In this document: piece by piece, positions 1 to 7,747 of the stretch
Layout of the letters: each line of letters begins with the position of its first letter
How positions within the stretch are numbered: position 1 is the stretch's first letter
Assembly: GCA_009663005.1 (NCBI GenBank)
Contig: CM018915.1
Location: forward strand, 13,142,706-13,155,205
Reading direction: 5' to 3'
Length of the DNA stretch: 12,500 bases
Source: Actinidia chinensis
Taxonomy: Eukaryota; Streptophyta; Magnoliopsida; Ericales; Actinidiaceae
Made by a program: the position numbers and the translations under genes
Notes under the pieces: model-generated
The model's input: the letters and a program-made list of their open reading frames with translations, nothing else
What the model was told of the DNA's origin: nothing
Database searches by the model: none

Positions 1-135
1 ATGAAAATATGGGAAAAGTATTACTATCAAAAAATTGTTGAAGAAAATTTTATTTAGTTTGCCGAAAAAGTATACTTCATTGTTGTCGTTTATAGGAGAA
101 AAATGAATGATTTAACAACCTTGAGTGGTGAAGAA
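1..135 (+). pseudogene. copia gag fragment, left part (UBN2/Retrotran_gag-type domain)
   Basis: Frame 1 gives residues resembling the end of the copia gag UBN2 domain: a QKIVE stretch, then hydrophobic IVVV, then NDLTTLSGEE. Plant copia gags carry the equivalent 'KDLSTLS-EEL-MGS' just before the basic C-terminal region. An in-frame TAG at 55-57, with a probable local frameshift, breaks it. The reading stops at codon GAA (133-135), exactly where the inverted-repeat elements begin. The matching continuation, starting ATG GGT TCA, resumes at 2372 in the same sense. Gag would have formed the cytoplasmic virus-like particle. The start codon and N-terminal half lie upstream of the window. Confidence 0.8.
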
Positions 136-139
136 TGTA

Positions 140-1398
140 GTCTCGTTTGTTTGCCGCTGGAAGACAAGGAGTCTCGGACCTAGACAAGGAGTCCCCCCGG
201 ATCTAATGTCGGACTGTAGCCGTTTGTTTGCTCCGGACAAAACTCTGGATAATGGTATGTCCAAGTTCTTGGTCCGGTGCGTTTGCTAAGCAATCGGACT
301 GGACAAATGAAGGAGGAGAAATGACCAAAATAACCCTTCACGCTTCATCTCTCACCTCTCTTCTTTTCTTTTTTTTAGTGTTTGTTCTTTTTTTATTAGG
401 TTTTTAATAGATTTTTTATTAAATTTAATTTTTTTATTTTTTTTAGTTATTTTTGGAAAAAAAAACAAAAAAAAAAAAAAAAAAAAAAAAAAACAAACTT
501 TTTTTTGAAAATTAACCATTTTTCTGAAAAAAAAATATTTTTTTAAAAAATATTTAATAAAAATATATTAAAAAATAATTTTAAAATATATATTTTATTG
601 AAACAGTTTTCAAAAAATAATAATAGTTTTTTTTATAGTATTTTTATTTATATTTTTCACTAATATTAAATAGAAGTTTAATATTAGTGATATTTTTAAT
701 ATTTTGATTAAGATTTTAAACTTTTTTATTTTCTCTTAACGAGATAAGACTGAAAATATAAATTTTTTTATTTAATTTTTGAAAATAATTTATAAAAATT
801 ATTATTTCTGAAAAAAATATTTTTTTAAAAAAATAACTTTATTTTTTTATAAAAAAACTGTTATATTTTCTAAAAATTATTCAGAAAAATGGTTAAATAT
901 TTTGATCAAATATTTTTTTAAAAAATATTTTTTTAAAAAATATTTTTCAGAAAAAAAATGGTTAATTTCAAAAATAAAAAAGCTTATTTATCCAAAAAAA
1001 AGTGTGGAGAAAAAAATGAATGGAATAAAAAAGAAAAAAATTGAGTTAAAAAAAAAATTATGAAAAAAAAAAAAAAAAGAAAAGAAGAGAGAGGAGAGGA
1101 GAGAGGAGGGGTGCGGGGGGGAGTGGGGTGAGGAGGGGGGGGAGAGGAGGAGGGGAGAGAGGAACATATTCAATATGTGGGGGGCCAAATTAGTAATTTT
1201 ACATATAGTCCAACTTAGGCTTAGGCCGGGGACTAAGAGTCCCACCTCTCACCCCGGGACAGGATTAGTCCAATGTATGGGGGATTATTAGTCTATGCGG
1301 ACTAATAGTACGAAACCATTTTATGTAAACAAAACATGGGAGTTTGGACTGCTACTCGTGTCCAGGTCCGACCTAGACTGGGCAAACAAAAAATGCCC
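140..1398. mobile_element. Non-autonomous inverted-repeat DNA element 1 (Tourist/PIF-Harbinger-like MITE)
   Basis: The left end TCTCGTTTGTTTGCC (141-155) is mirrored by the right end, where GGGCAAACAAAAAATGCCC (1380-1398) reads GGGCATTTTTTGTTTGCCC in reverse complement. Subterminal regions carry repeated GGACT/CCGGACT words in both orientations. The core is very AT-rich. It contains an inner inverted repeat: 507-554 (AATTAACCATTTTTCTGAAAA) matches the complement of 910-968. The left arm has a pyrimidine tract (340-373) and the right arm a purine tract (1060-1160), as expected of folded arms. No transposase is seen. The flanks suggest a TTA target duplication: TTA at 1399-1401 and a degenerate TGTA at 136-139. 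The 3-bp TTA/TAA duplication is a hallmark of PIF/Harbinger elements. The superfamily call is inference, since the termini are diverged. Confidence 0.7.
1108..1155 (+). other. G-run cluster with G-quadruplex potential in a purine tract
   Basis: The purine-rich right arm of element 1 has G runs of 4 (1108-1111), 7 (1115-1121), 4 (1125-1128), 8 (1135-1142) and 4 (1152-1155). The first three gaps are 3, 3 and 6 bases, which satisfies the usual G3+N1-7 pattern. The equivalent GA tract of element 2 (2058-2140) has shorter, more widely spaced runs and does not fit as well. Folding is inferred from the pattern only. Confidence 0.6.
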
Positions 1399-1401
1399 TT
1401 A
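1399..1401. repeat. TTA triplet joining the two MITEs; probable shared target-site duplication
   Basis: The only bases between the right end of element 1 (..GCCC) and the left end of element 2 (T)GGCC are TTA, perhaps plus one T. Outer flanks are TGTA (136-139) and TAA or CTA (about 2368-2371). This fits three decayed copies of one TTA target. The target matches the Leu codon expected between Glu-Glu and Met-Gly-Ser in the interrupted gag. Confidence 0.55.
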
Positions 1402-2368
1402 TGGCCTCGTTTGTTTGCCGGACTGGACAAGGGTCTCCGGGACATAGCCTCCGGACTGGACTGACTGGACTCTGTTGTCGGGACTACTTGGCCGCCGGAT
1501 ATATTTGTAGCCGTTTGGTTTTGCTCGGACAAAATCTGGATAAGGGGTAGTAGTTCGTCGTATACAATGTGCGGTTTGCTAAACAATCGGACTGGACAAA
1601 GAAGAAAAAAGAAGAAAAATGACCAACATACCCCTGCAATTTAATTTTGCATAAAATAAGCTTTCTTTTTTTTTAAAAAAAATTAACCGGTTTCTGAAAA
1701 AAATATTGTTTGTAATTGTAAATTTTTTTATTTAATTTGTTAAAATAATTTATTAAAAATTAGTTATTTTGAAAAAAAATAACAATTTTTTTAAAAAAAA
1801 TAACTTAATTTTTTATAAAAGAAAACTGTTATATTTTTTAAAAATTGTTCTCAATAAAATATTATATTTCAAAATTGTTTGTTAATATTTTTTTGATCTA
1901 AATATTTTTAAAAAATATTTTTTTTTAAAAAAATGGTTAATTTCATCAAAAAAAAAAAACTTGTTTAGCAAAAAAAAATGAATAGAAAATTAATTTAATA
2001 AAAACATAAAAAAAGTATAAAAAAACTAATAAAAATAAAAATTAAAATAAAACAAAACGAAAGAGAGAGCGAAGAAGAGAGAGGGGAGAGAGGGGAGGGG
2101 AGAGAGAGAGAGGAGAGAGAGAAGGGAGAGAGCGGGAAAATTATTCAATGTGTAAAGGGCAAATTAGTTAATTTTATTATATTAGTCCGACTTATTTAGG
2201 TTAATCCGGGGACTAGTTGTCACACACCCCACCATAAGGACAGCACAGTCCCACATATACGGACTATAGTTGGTCGGACTATAGTCCGGAGTCATTTTTT
2301 ACAAACAACGCCGGACTGGACTGGCTCGTTGTCAAGTCCGGTCTAATCCCACCAAACAAACCTTGGCC
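1402..2368. mobile_element. Non-autonomous inverted-repeat DNA element 2, relative of element 1
   Basis: It starts GGCCTCGTTTGTTTGCC (1403-1419) and ends with CAAACAAACCTTGGCC (2353-2368), which is its inverted partner. Both ends align with element 1: 1403-1640 with 141-335 (shared 'CTAAACAATCGGACTGGACA' versus 'CTAAGCAATCGGACTGGACA', then 'AAATGACCAA'), and 2155-2368 with 1183-1398. It is about 0.3 kb shorter, mostly in the core. Inner inverted repeats lie near 1678-1700 and 1930-1950, and a GA-rich tract at 2058-2140. It abuts element 1 through TTA (1399-1401), and on the right meets TAATGGG of gag. It is non-coding; the short open frames inside are low-complexity. Boundaries are uncertain by one or two bases because the flanking triplets have mutated. 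Confidence 0.75.
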
Positions 2369-2737
2369 TAATGGGTTCAATTAAATCATTGGAGGAGAGA
2401 TTGAATCGGCCAATCGAAAAAAATTCAATTGAAGTTGACTTTAATCTAAACTCAATGTTGGTACTTTTAAAACCCATGGAAAAGAAGCCTCTAGCTATGC
2501 TTCGATTTAGGGGGCAAAATTCTAGAGGTGGATGGAAGGGAAAGAGGAATATATACAAATGTAAGAGGAGAGGAAGAATGAATTTTCAAAGACGAACAAT
2601 GATGCTTCCCTTAACAAAGTGTGACATTTGTAATAGAAGTAGTCATGTTGATAAGATTGTTTTGTTTAAGGGAAAAGCCCCAATTCCATATTGCAACAAG
2701 TAGGCATATAAAAAGGATTGCAAATTCACAACAACCA
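2369..2737 (+). pseudogene. copia gag C-terminal part with decayed zinc knuckles
   Basis: The frame from 2371 begins MGSIKSLEERLNR, the copia gag motif that follows the UBN2 domain. A basic Gly/Arg-rich stretch (RGQNSRGGWKGKR) follows, then the nucleocapsid zinc knuckles that bind element RNA. Knuckle 1 keeps Cys (2620-2622), Cys (2629-2631) and His (2644-2646) of the CCHC pattern, but the fourth ligand position reads Val. Knuckle 2 keeps its second Cys (2692-2694) and last Cys (2719-2721); the His position reads Tyr, and a TAG stop (2701-2703) lies inside it. The ATG at 2371 is an internal gag methionine and not a true start, because the upstream half of gag sits at 1-135. It cannot make a working nucleocapsid. 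Confidence 0.85.
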
Positions 2738-2870
2738 ACAAGACAATTTTTTTGGAAAGAAAAAGAATGTGATCAAAGTTGTTCTTCTTGTCATACGACA
2801 TCGGAAAAAAGAATGACCCTGGGGAAGGGAGAATTGGAGAGTATTTTTTTTAAAAATGGATATTCTCCAA
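2738..2870 (+). pseudogene. copia aspartic protease remnant
   Basis: In the frame open from 2621 to 2881, the segment around 2768-2803 reads CDQSCSSCHTTS. It aligns with the copia protease active-site block 'DSGCS-HM' and its following Thr/Ser. The Asp codon (2771-2773) survives, but the next residues are Gln-Ser instead of Ser-Gly, so the catalytic D-S/T-G triad is broken. The protease would have cut the Gag-Pol polyprotein inside the particle. Downstream, the frame continues into the Lys-rich segment leading to the 'GNG' block. The short match and altered triad make this the weakest of the copia domains; its position between gag and pre-integrase supports it. Confidence 0.6.
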
Positions 2871-4080
2871 TTCTCAAGTAAAGATGGAAATGGTGCTTTG
2901 GTCCCAATCAAGGAAGGGTAACAATTTCCGTTGAAAACAAGAAGGGAAGAAGATATATCTCCGAATGTCTTCTATTCCGATTTTGGAGCACAATTTTTTG
3001 AGTGTTGGAAACTTGTACAACATTGATACTCCATTCACTTTGAACAGAGTGTTGCCAAGGATTTTCACACAAAGTGGAAGAGGTCAAGTCGTTGCAAAAA
3101 TTTAAGATGGAGAAAAATAGAAGTTTTCCTCTCACTTTTCGATATGCACAAAAAAGGGTTTTGGCATTAAAAATGGATGGGGTTCATTAGTCATATTTAT
3201 GGCATAGAAGGTTTGGCACTTGAATTTTGAAAGCTTGAATAATCTACAATAAGGAACTCTGGTGTATGGGTTGCCATCCATTCAAGAAGTTTAGCAGTTG
3301 TGAAGGTTGGGCCTCTTGGAAAGTACATCGTGGAGTCATTGTCAAAAGAAAAGCACCTGAGAGCTAAAGTTCCATTGGAGTTTGTTCATACCGATGTGTG
3401 GGCCTAAGGATACACCAACTCATGGAGGTAACCAATACTTTCTTATTATTGATGAATTTTTCAGAATAAATTGGATGTACTTCATGAGACAAAAATCCAA
3501 TGTTTTCTCTATTTTTTTAAAAGTCAAAGTTTTGTTGAAGACAAAGTGGCCACCTTATAAAGTCCTTGAGAAGTGAAGAGGTGGAGAGTACACTCAAATC
3601 AATTTGAAAAATTTTGTGAAGATATTAGTTTGGAGAGGCAACTTAATAGTTAGGTACACTACACCCCACAACAAAATGGAGAGCGAGAGGAGAATAGAAC
3701 TATAGCAGAAATGGAAAAATCCATAATACATGAAAAAAAGTTACCCAAGAGTTTTTGGGGTGAAACCATTTATACGGTGGTTTATTTGATGAATAGATGT
3801 CCCATGAAAGCCCTAAAGAACAAAACTCCACTTGAAGCGTGGAGTGGAAAGAAGCCATTTGTGAATCACTTGAAAGTATTTGGTAGCATTTGTTATGCTC
3901 ATATCCCACAAGAAGTAAGGCCAAGCTCGATGAAACTAGTGAAAATGTATCCTGTAGGTTATAAGCTCAAAATCAAAGGGCTATAGACTCTTCAATGTGA
4001 GAAAGAACAATGTTTCATTATAGAGATGTTCTCTTTAATGAAAAAACTTCTTGAGATTAGAAAGGAAACGAAGTCAAGAC
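2871..4080 (+). pseudogene. copia GAG-pre-integrase and integrase remnant
   Basis: Motifs appear in family order across shifting frames: KDGNGALVPIK (about 2881), RRYISE, LWHRRFG of GAG-pre-integrase (3197-3217), FVHTD (3381-3395), CGPKDTPTHGGNQYFL, GGEY (3580-3591), NRTIAEME, and [19 protein letters not shown] to [10 protein letters not shown] (3738-3905). Integrase inserts the cDNA into host DNA using three acidic residues. The first Asp (GAT 3393-3395) survives but is followed by a frameshift. The second (RSD before GGEY) is destroyed by a base loss that makes TGA at 3574-3576. The Glu before the NRT motif survives. The longest clean frame is 3711-3986. The rest is scrambled, and the linker after 4000 is barely readable. 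Confidence 0.9.
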
Positions 4081-4269
4081 AAGTAATTACTTTCATGAAG
4101 AACTAGAAAATCAAGAAAGTTAGATGAAGATGTTTTTTGAAGGCTCTATCACCCATCTCAAATGCTCTATCAAGCTCAAGTTCCACATCTTTTAAGTTAC
4201 TCAAGAGAATGAGAACAGCCTTAATGATGTGTAGTGCAAGTTGTAATTTTTGTGTTGTTGAACCAGAGT

Positions 4270-5170
4270 GCTTGAAGATGTATTAAATAAGAAGCATGGA
4301 AGAAAGAATTGCTATGGAAGAGAGATTTATGTGATTGAAAAGAACCAAACTTGGGAGTTGGTGGAGAGGCCAAAATAAGTGTAATTGGTTGTGAGTGATT
4401 TTTAAAAACAAATTCATCCGAATGGTTTATTCAAAATAACAAAGCAAGACTTGTTGCAAAAAAGGTATTCTCAACAACCGAAATTGGTTATTTCCAATAA
4501 CATTTGTACCTTGCTTCGACTTGACACTTAAGAACTCTAATTGCCTTGGCGGCTTCAAAAGGGTGGTTCTCATGGATCAACTTGATGTGACATTGACATT
4601 CTTGAATGGTGCCTTGAATGACAAAGTTTATTTGATCACCTCAAGGGCTTATTGTGAAAGGCAAAGAAGGAAAAGTGGTACAAGTTTAAGAAACCTTTGA
4701 TGGGTTAAGCAAGGCACATTTGGCATGTATAGGACTTGATTCTACTTTAATAATAAAGGCTTCAAAGAAGCAAAAGTGAGCAACCTGTAACATCAAGGCC
4801 CGTAACATCGGTATCTTATTGTTCATCTTATGTTGCTGACTTGATTTTTACCGGTAGTCAGAAAGATGAGTGAAGATTTCAAAAGAGATATGATTAAAAA
4901 TATGAGATATGATTTGGGATTTTTGCACTACTTCTTGGCATTTGAAATTTTATCAAAACTGAGGAAGGGGTTTTTATTTGTCCAAAAGAAGTATGCCTAA
5001 AACTCGTCTTGAAGTTCAAAATAAAGTGATTGCAAATCGTGCTACTCTCTTGATTGTGGGAATGAAAAGTTGTCAAAAGAAGATGAAAGCAAACATCTAT
5101 TTTTAGAAGCTTGGTTGGAATCTTGTTGTACTTGACGGCTACAAACCGACATTATTTTGCTACAAGTATG
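4270..5170 (+). pseudogene. copia reverse transcriptase remnant (RVT_2) with YVDD changed to YVAD
   Basis: The N-terminal block 'EEIYVIEKNQTWELVERP' (about 4318-4372) is a hallmark of plant copia RT. Motif A appears as QLDVTLTFLNG with its Asp at 4584-4586, followed by KVYLI. The catalytic YVDD box reads Tyr-Val-Ala-Asp (4829-4840) and runs on in frame into LIFTGSQKDE. The first catalytic Asp is therefore Ala (GCT), a change that alone should abolish polymerisation. Later blocks DFKRDMIKN, DLGFLHYFL (about 4909-4938), EEGVFICPK, and GILLYLTATNRHYFATS (5117-5167) follow. Many stops and frameshifts interrupt the whole. RT would have copied the element RNA in the particle. Confidence 0.9.
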
Positions 5171-5743
5171 TGTGTCCTGATTCTGCACAAACCAAGCAAT
5201 CCATTTTGGAGCGGCAAAGAGAATCTTGAGATACATTCGAGGTACACTGATTGTGGTATTTTTTATATGAGAAGAATTTTGATTCAAAGTTGCTTGGATT
5301 TTGTGTAGTGATTGGGTCGGATGTGTTGATGATGTGAAAAGCACTTCCAGATATGCATTCTATCTGGTGGGTGTCTTTACATGGGGAATCCCGAAGTAAC
5401 AAACCGTGGCACAACCATCCGTGAGGCCAAGTATGTTCAGCATCATTGGCACCTCACAAGCAATATGGATTAGAAGAATTTAGAAGATGTTGTGAAAAGA
5501 AAGGAGAAGCTACTCCAATTTTGTGGGACAACATGTCTGCAATTGCCTATGACCAAGAATCCAGTATCATAGGCCGCTGAAGCCACATTGCCATAAGCAT
5601 CAATGTCATTAGAGGTGCCAAAGATGATGAGATTCCAATTGAAGTATTGCAAGACCGAAAACCAAGTGGCGGACATTTCACCAACGTTTTACCAAAGAAA
5701 AATTTTGAAGATTTTGAGAAATGTTGAGTGTCAAAACAAAGGA
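5171..5743 (+). pseudogene. copia RNase H remnant
   Basis: Recognisable blocks are PSNPFWSGKENLEIHSRYTD (about 5191-5252), SDWVG (5307-5321), DDVKSTSRYAF, TSQAIWIRRI (about 5450-5480), TPIL.DN..AIA (about 5512-5550), and near the C-terminus QLKYCKTENQVADI.PT (about 5636-5685). These follow the order of the copia RNase H domain that removes the RNA strand after reverse transcription. The leading Asp of the D-x-D-W motif is lost in a frameshift, and the Glu of 'AEAEY' survives only out of frame as EAKY near 5422. The clean stretch is 5603-5812. It sits directly downstream of RT and just before a purine tract, as expected. Confidence 0.85.
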
Positions 5744-5757
5744 ATAAGGAGAAGTGT
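5740..5757 (+). promoter_or_regulatory. Candidate polypurine tract of the first copia element
   Basis: AAAGGAATAAGGAGAAG (about 5741-5757) is purine-rich with one T. It lies just after the RNase H C-terminus and is followed at once by TGTCAAATT, the TG expected at an LTR start. Polypurine tracts prime plus-strand DNA synthesis. The single T and lack of a second LTR copy make this tentative. Confidence 0.45.
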
Positions 5758-5880
5758 CAAATTAATGCTTTGGACCTTATTTATATTTGTTTTAAATATT
5801 CTGAGTATTTAGTCTTCGTATGTAGGCCATCTACCTATGTAATGTTGAGACTTTTACATGTTTAAGAGTTATCCAAACAG
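5758..5880 (+). repeat. Probable 3' LTR (partial or short) of the first copia element
   Basis: The stretch begins TGTCAAATTAATG after the purine tract and reaches ...TTATCCAAACA at 5880, giving a TG...CA frame. It is AT-rich and non-coding. The minus-strand copia fragment follows immediately. The 5' LTR lies outside the window, so identity between LTRs cannot be tested and the 3' boundary is only a guess. A purine run at 5881-5896 (AGAAAAAAAAGAGGAAG) marks the junction. Confidence 0.4.
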
Positions 5881-5884
5881 AAAA

Positions 5885-6790
5885 AAAAGAGGAAGTCCTA
5901 TTCCAGCAGTAGCCACTATTCCAGGTGTTTTCTTCCTTCTTCATTTTTCTCTTCCAAATCTCATAGATTAGGTGCCTCCAAATCCAACATTCCTCTCAAC
6001 GAAACCATTTCAGTCAGATTTTATTGGGCATGCCAGCTAATATATCATGCCATGGCTAGATAAATGGTCAAGAAACTTCTTGTCACTAAACTCACCTCAT
6101 CCATCTAATTAGATCATCCTAATACTTTTACCGAAAAACTTTTCAATATGCTTATGAAACTCAATAAAGCACTGCAGAAAGTCAGATTTGTGCTTTAAGG
6201 GATAGTATCACGTATGCGGCATGCATTCATCAACAAAGATAACATAGTAATGAAAATTTTGGTGTGACAAAATAGGTGCTTTACCCCATAAATCATAATG
6301 GATAATAGAGATTGGGTTCATTACACTGCCCACTCGTATTCAGAAAAGGTAATATGCATGCCTTTGCCATTTGACAACTGCTACAAATTTGTCCAACCTT
6401 ATTAGAATTTTCTTACTTAGAATACAGTTATTCTTCTTCAAAATATCCACCACACACATTTGAGGATGTCCAAGTCGATTGTGCCGCACCTTGTTAGTGA
6501 CAACACAAAATCTATTTGAAAACATTGATGCTCAACCTTTGGTTCCAAAGCATATAATATGCCCCTCCTGCTGCCTGCTACTCTCACTTGTCTTGTTTCC
6601 CTGTTCTTTATAATAAATCCATCCGAAGAAAACTCGAAAATGTAAGAATACTCATTGTTAATTGGCTGATCACTGACAACAAAATTTTCTTTATCTCGAG
6701 AACAAGAAGGACATTATTAAGAGAAATTTTTTTCTTCCCAACATTAACAGAAGCAGACCCAATGTGAATAATGTCCAAAGCATGCCCATT
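5885..6790 (-). pseudogene. Minus-strand copia fragment: pre-integrase and integrase of a second element
   Basis: Read from 6790 down to 5885, the complement gives HIGSAS...ISLNNVLLV (protease-integrase linker), then NRLGHPQMCVVDILK (6490-6440, the GAG-pre-integrase 'RLGHP' block). The integrase core follows: IHYDLWGKAPILSHQNFHYYVIFVDE, KSDFLQCFIEFHKHIEKFF and KFLDHLSSHG. All three catalytic acids are still codons: Asp (6292-6294), Asp (6103-6105, before a stop in the GGGEF motif) and Glu (5995-5997). This sequence type (SHQNF-YYV-FVD, KSDF) belongs to a copia family different from the plus-strand element beside it. Stops and frameshifts are frequent. No LTR in this orientation is visible; it ends abruptly at the plus-strand LTR (6792). 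The part below 5990 is poorly alignable. Confidence 0.88.
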
Positions 6791-6791
6791 T

Positions 6792-7128
6792 TGTTGGATT
6801 TAGCTTAAAACTCCATGTTGGATTTGGCTTCAAACTCTCAGCCTATAAAAAATCTTATACTCAAAGTCCCAAATACAATACAAAAAAAAAAGAAAAAAAA
6901 AAAGATGTAGAGTGAGACAGATAGAGTGTGAGTAAGGTGGTGGCACCAGACCACCCATGAAGTGAGAGTGAGATACAATATTGTATTTGCAAATATTTCT
7001 CTACATGAATTATAAATCTACTACACCACCTAAGGACGTAGGCAATTTTGCCAAACCTCGTAAATTATTTGTGTCTGTTTGTGCATGTGTTTCTGAGTGC
7101 GTGTGATGGTGATTCGATTTTAAGCACA
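6792..7128 (+). repeat. 5' LTR of a third copia element
   Basis: A 337-bp stretch opens TGTTGG and closes CA, and is followed five bases later by a tRNA-Met primer-binding site, which fixes it as a 5' LTR in plus orientation. It begins with two imperfect 24-25 bp tandem units (6792-6815 and 6816-6840, each TGTTGGATTT-GCTT-AAACTC). A TATA box follows at 6844-6850, then an A-rich tract (6881-6904). Plant copia LTRs hold the promoter and polyadenylation signals. The matching 3' LTR is not in the window. Confidence 0.75.
6844..6850 (+). promoter_or_regulatory. TATA box of the third copia LTR
   Basis: TATAAAA sits about 50 bases inside the LTR, the usual kind of LTR core promoter, so transcription would start near 6875 and run through the primer-binding site. 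Function is inferred from position and motif only. Confidence 0.5.
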
Positions 7129-7133
7129 ATAAT

Positions 7134-7147
7134 TGGTATCAGAGCCA
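7134..7147 (+). promoter_or_regulatory. Primer-binding site for initiator tRNA-Met
   Basis: TGGTATCAGAGCC is complementary to the 3' end of plant initiator tRNA-Met, the standard primer for minus-strand synthesis in plant copia elements. It lies five bases after the LTR terminal CA. The match appears intact, which contrasts with the heavily mutated coding relics around it. Confidence 0.9.
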
Positions 7148-7275
7148 TAGTTGAATTTCGAAATAGGAAAAGTGTTCTAAAATCATTTCTGATAACACCA
7201 CTGTGTTCCGTCTGACAATGACGAAACTCTATCAGCCACCACGCCATCCATCCTCTAATCTTTCCTTTGTTTAGA
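7148..7275 (+). pseudogene. Leader and truncated gag start of the third copia element
   Basis: After the primer-binding site comes a leader of about 70 bases and then ATG at 7218, where a copia gag would be expected to begin. That frame gives only 18 codons (MTKLYQPPRHPSS...) before TAG. Beyond about 7275 no copia similarity is visible, so the element is cut off early in gag. The gag identity is inferred from position; the residues themselves are not diagnostic. Confidence 0.4.
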
Positions 7276-7503
7276 GGACAACAGAAACAAAAAAGAAAAT
7301 TAGTTTCTTTTTGACATGCAACTTGTATGCGATATGCTTTTACTTTTTATAAAAAATATATAAAAATTAACTTTTTATTGAAATTAGCAACTAGAGCACG
7401 CTCACCATTTTTCACTTTTTAATAAGATCGAACAAGCAGTAATCCCGTGTGATTGACGAATAAGTAGAAATTCAAACTATTTATTTTGAATATGTTTCTA
7501 AAC
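7276..7503. other. AT-rich stretch with nothing recognised
   Basis: This segment is AT-rich, with runs such as TATAAAAAATATATAAAAATT near 7348. Stops occur in all frames. No known protein, RNA gene or LTR feature was recognised. Confidence 0.5.
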
Positions 7504-7747
7504 AACTCAGTCTTTTGGTGTTTACCATTGTGGTCTTTTAAAGTTTTTCATGTTTGGATATTGTGCTTCCTTGTTTATTTTTCTTATTTTGGAGTTGAGT
7601 AAGCATATATATAATTAGTAATAAAGATATGTACCAACTTAGTTGGGATGTATTTCTACAATGACGTAATTATTTCTTCTTTTCCGTCCTTTTTATCTCA
7701 TTTAGTACTCCTTGTATTTGTTGTTATGTTTTGTTAAGAAAATTCTT
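7504..7747 (+). repeat. Direct repeat copy A, about 245 bp, unassigned
   Basis: From CAACTCAGTCTTTTGGTG to GTTTTGTTAAGAAAATTC this segment aligns along its length with 8131-8379. Reading by eye, identity is roughly 85 percent with very few gaps. Both copies contain TTTGGTGTTTACC, GTGGTCTTTTAAAGTTT, GTGCTTCCTTGTTT and CATTTAGTACTC. It is T-rich on this strand and non-coding. It lacks TG...CA ends, and no primer-binding site follows, so it does not look like a standard LTR. A duplicated 3' untranslated region is one possibility. Confidence 0.8.

Larger units (their letters stand above)
1..5880 (+). mobile_element. Degenerate Ty1/copia LTR retrotransposon, 5' end outside the window
   Basis: One copia element can be followed in the canonical order gag, protease, integrase, reverse transcriptase, RNase H. 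That order, with integrase before reverse transcriptase, defines Ty1/copia. Gag is already in progress at base 1, so the 5' LTR and primer-binding site lie upstream of the window. The reading moves between frames many times and crosses numerous stops, so the element is long dead. A block of two inverted-repeat elements (136-2371) interrupts gag; without it the visible element is about 3.6 kb. A purine tract and a TG-starting stretch close the 3' side. Family order is established knowledge; assignment rests on translated motifs read by eye. The exact copia lineage is not resolved. Confidence 0.9.

Noticed and set aside
988..1245. Minus-strand open frame of 85 codons with Phe/Ser/Pro runs
   Set aside because: It is the complement of the purine and A-rich arm of MITE 1; residues are low-complexity and reflect base composition, not a protein.
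1302..1586. Minus-strand open frame of 94 codons
   Set aside because: It crosses the junction between the two MITEs and resembles no family; the MITE alignment explains the sequence.
2343..2558. Minus-strand frame opposite gag
   Set aside because: It is antisense to clear copia gag and partly overlaps the MITE end; a shadow frame.
3700..3924. Minus-strand frame of 74 codons
   Set aside because: It is opposite the best-preserved integrase segment (3711-3986), which has unmistakable copia motifs on the plus strand.
5042..5414. Two overlapping minus-strand frames of 84 and 100 codons
   Set aside because: Both lie opposite the plus-strand RT and RNase H relic and show no family motif.
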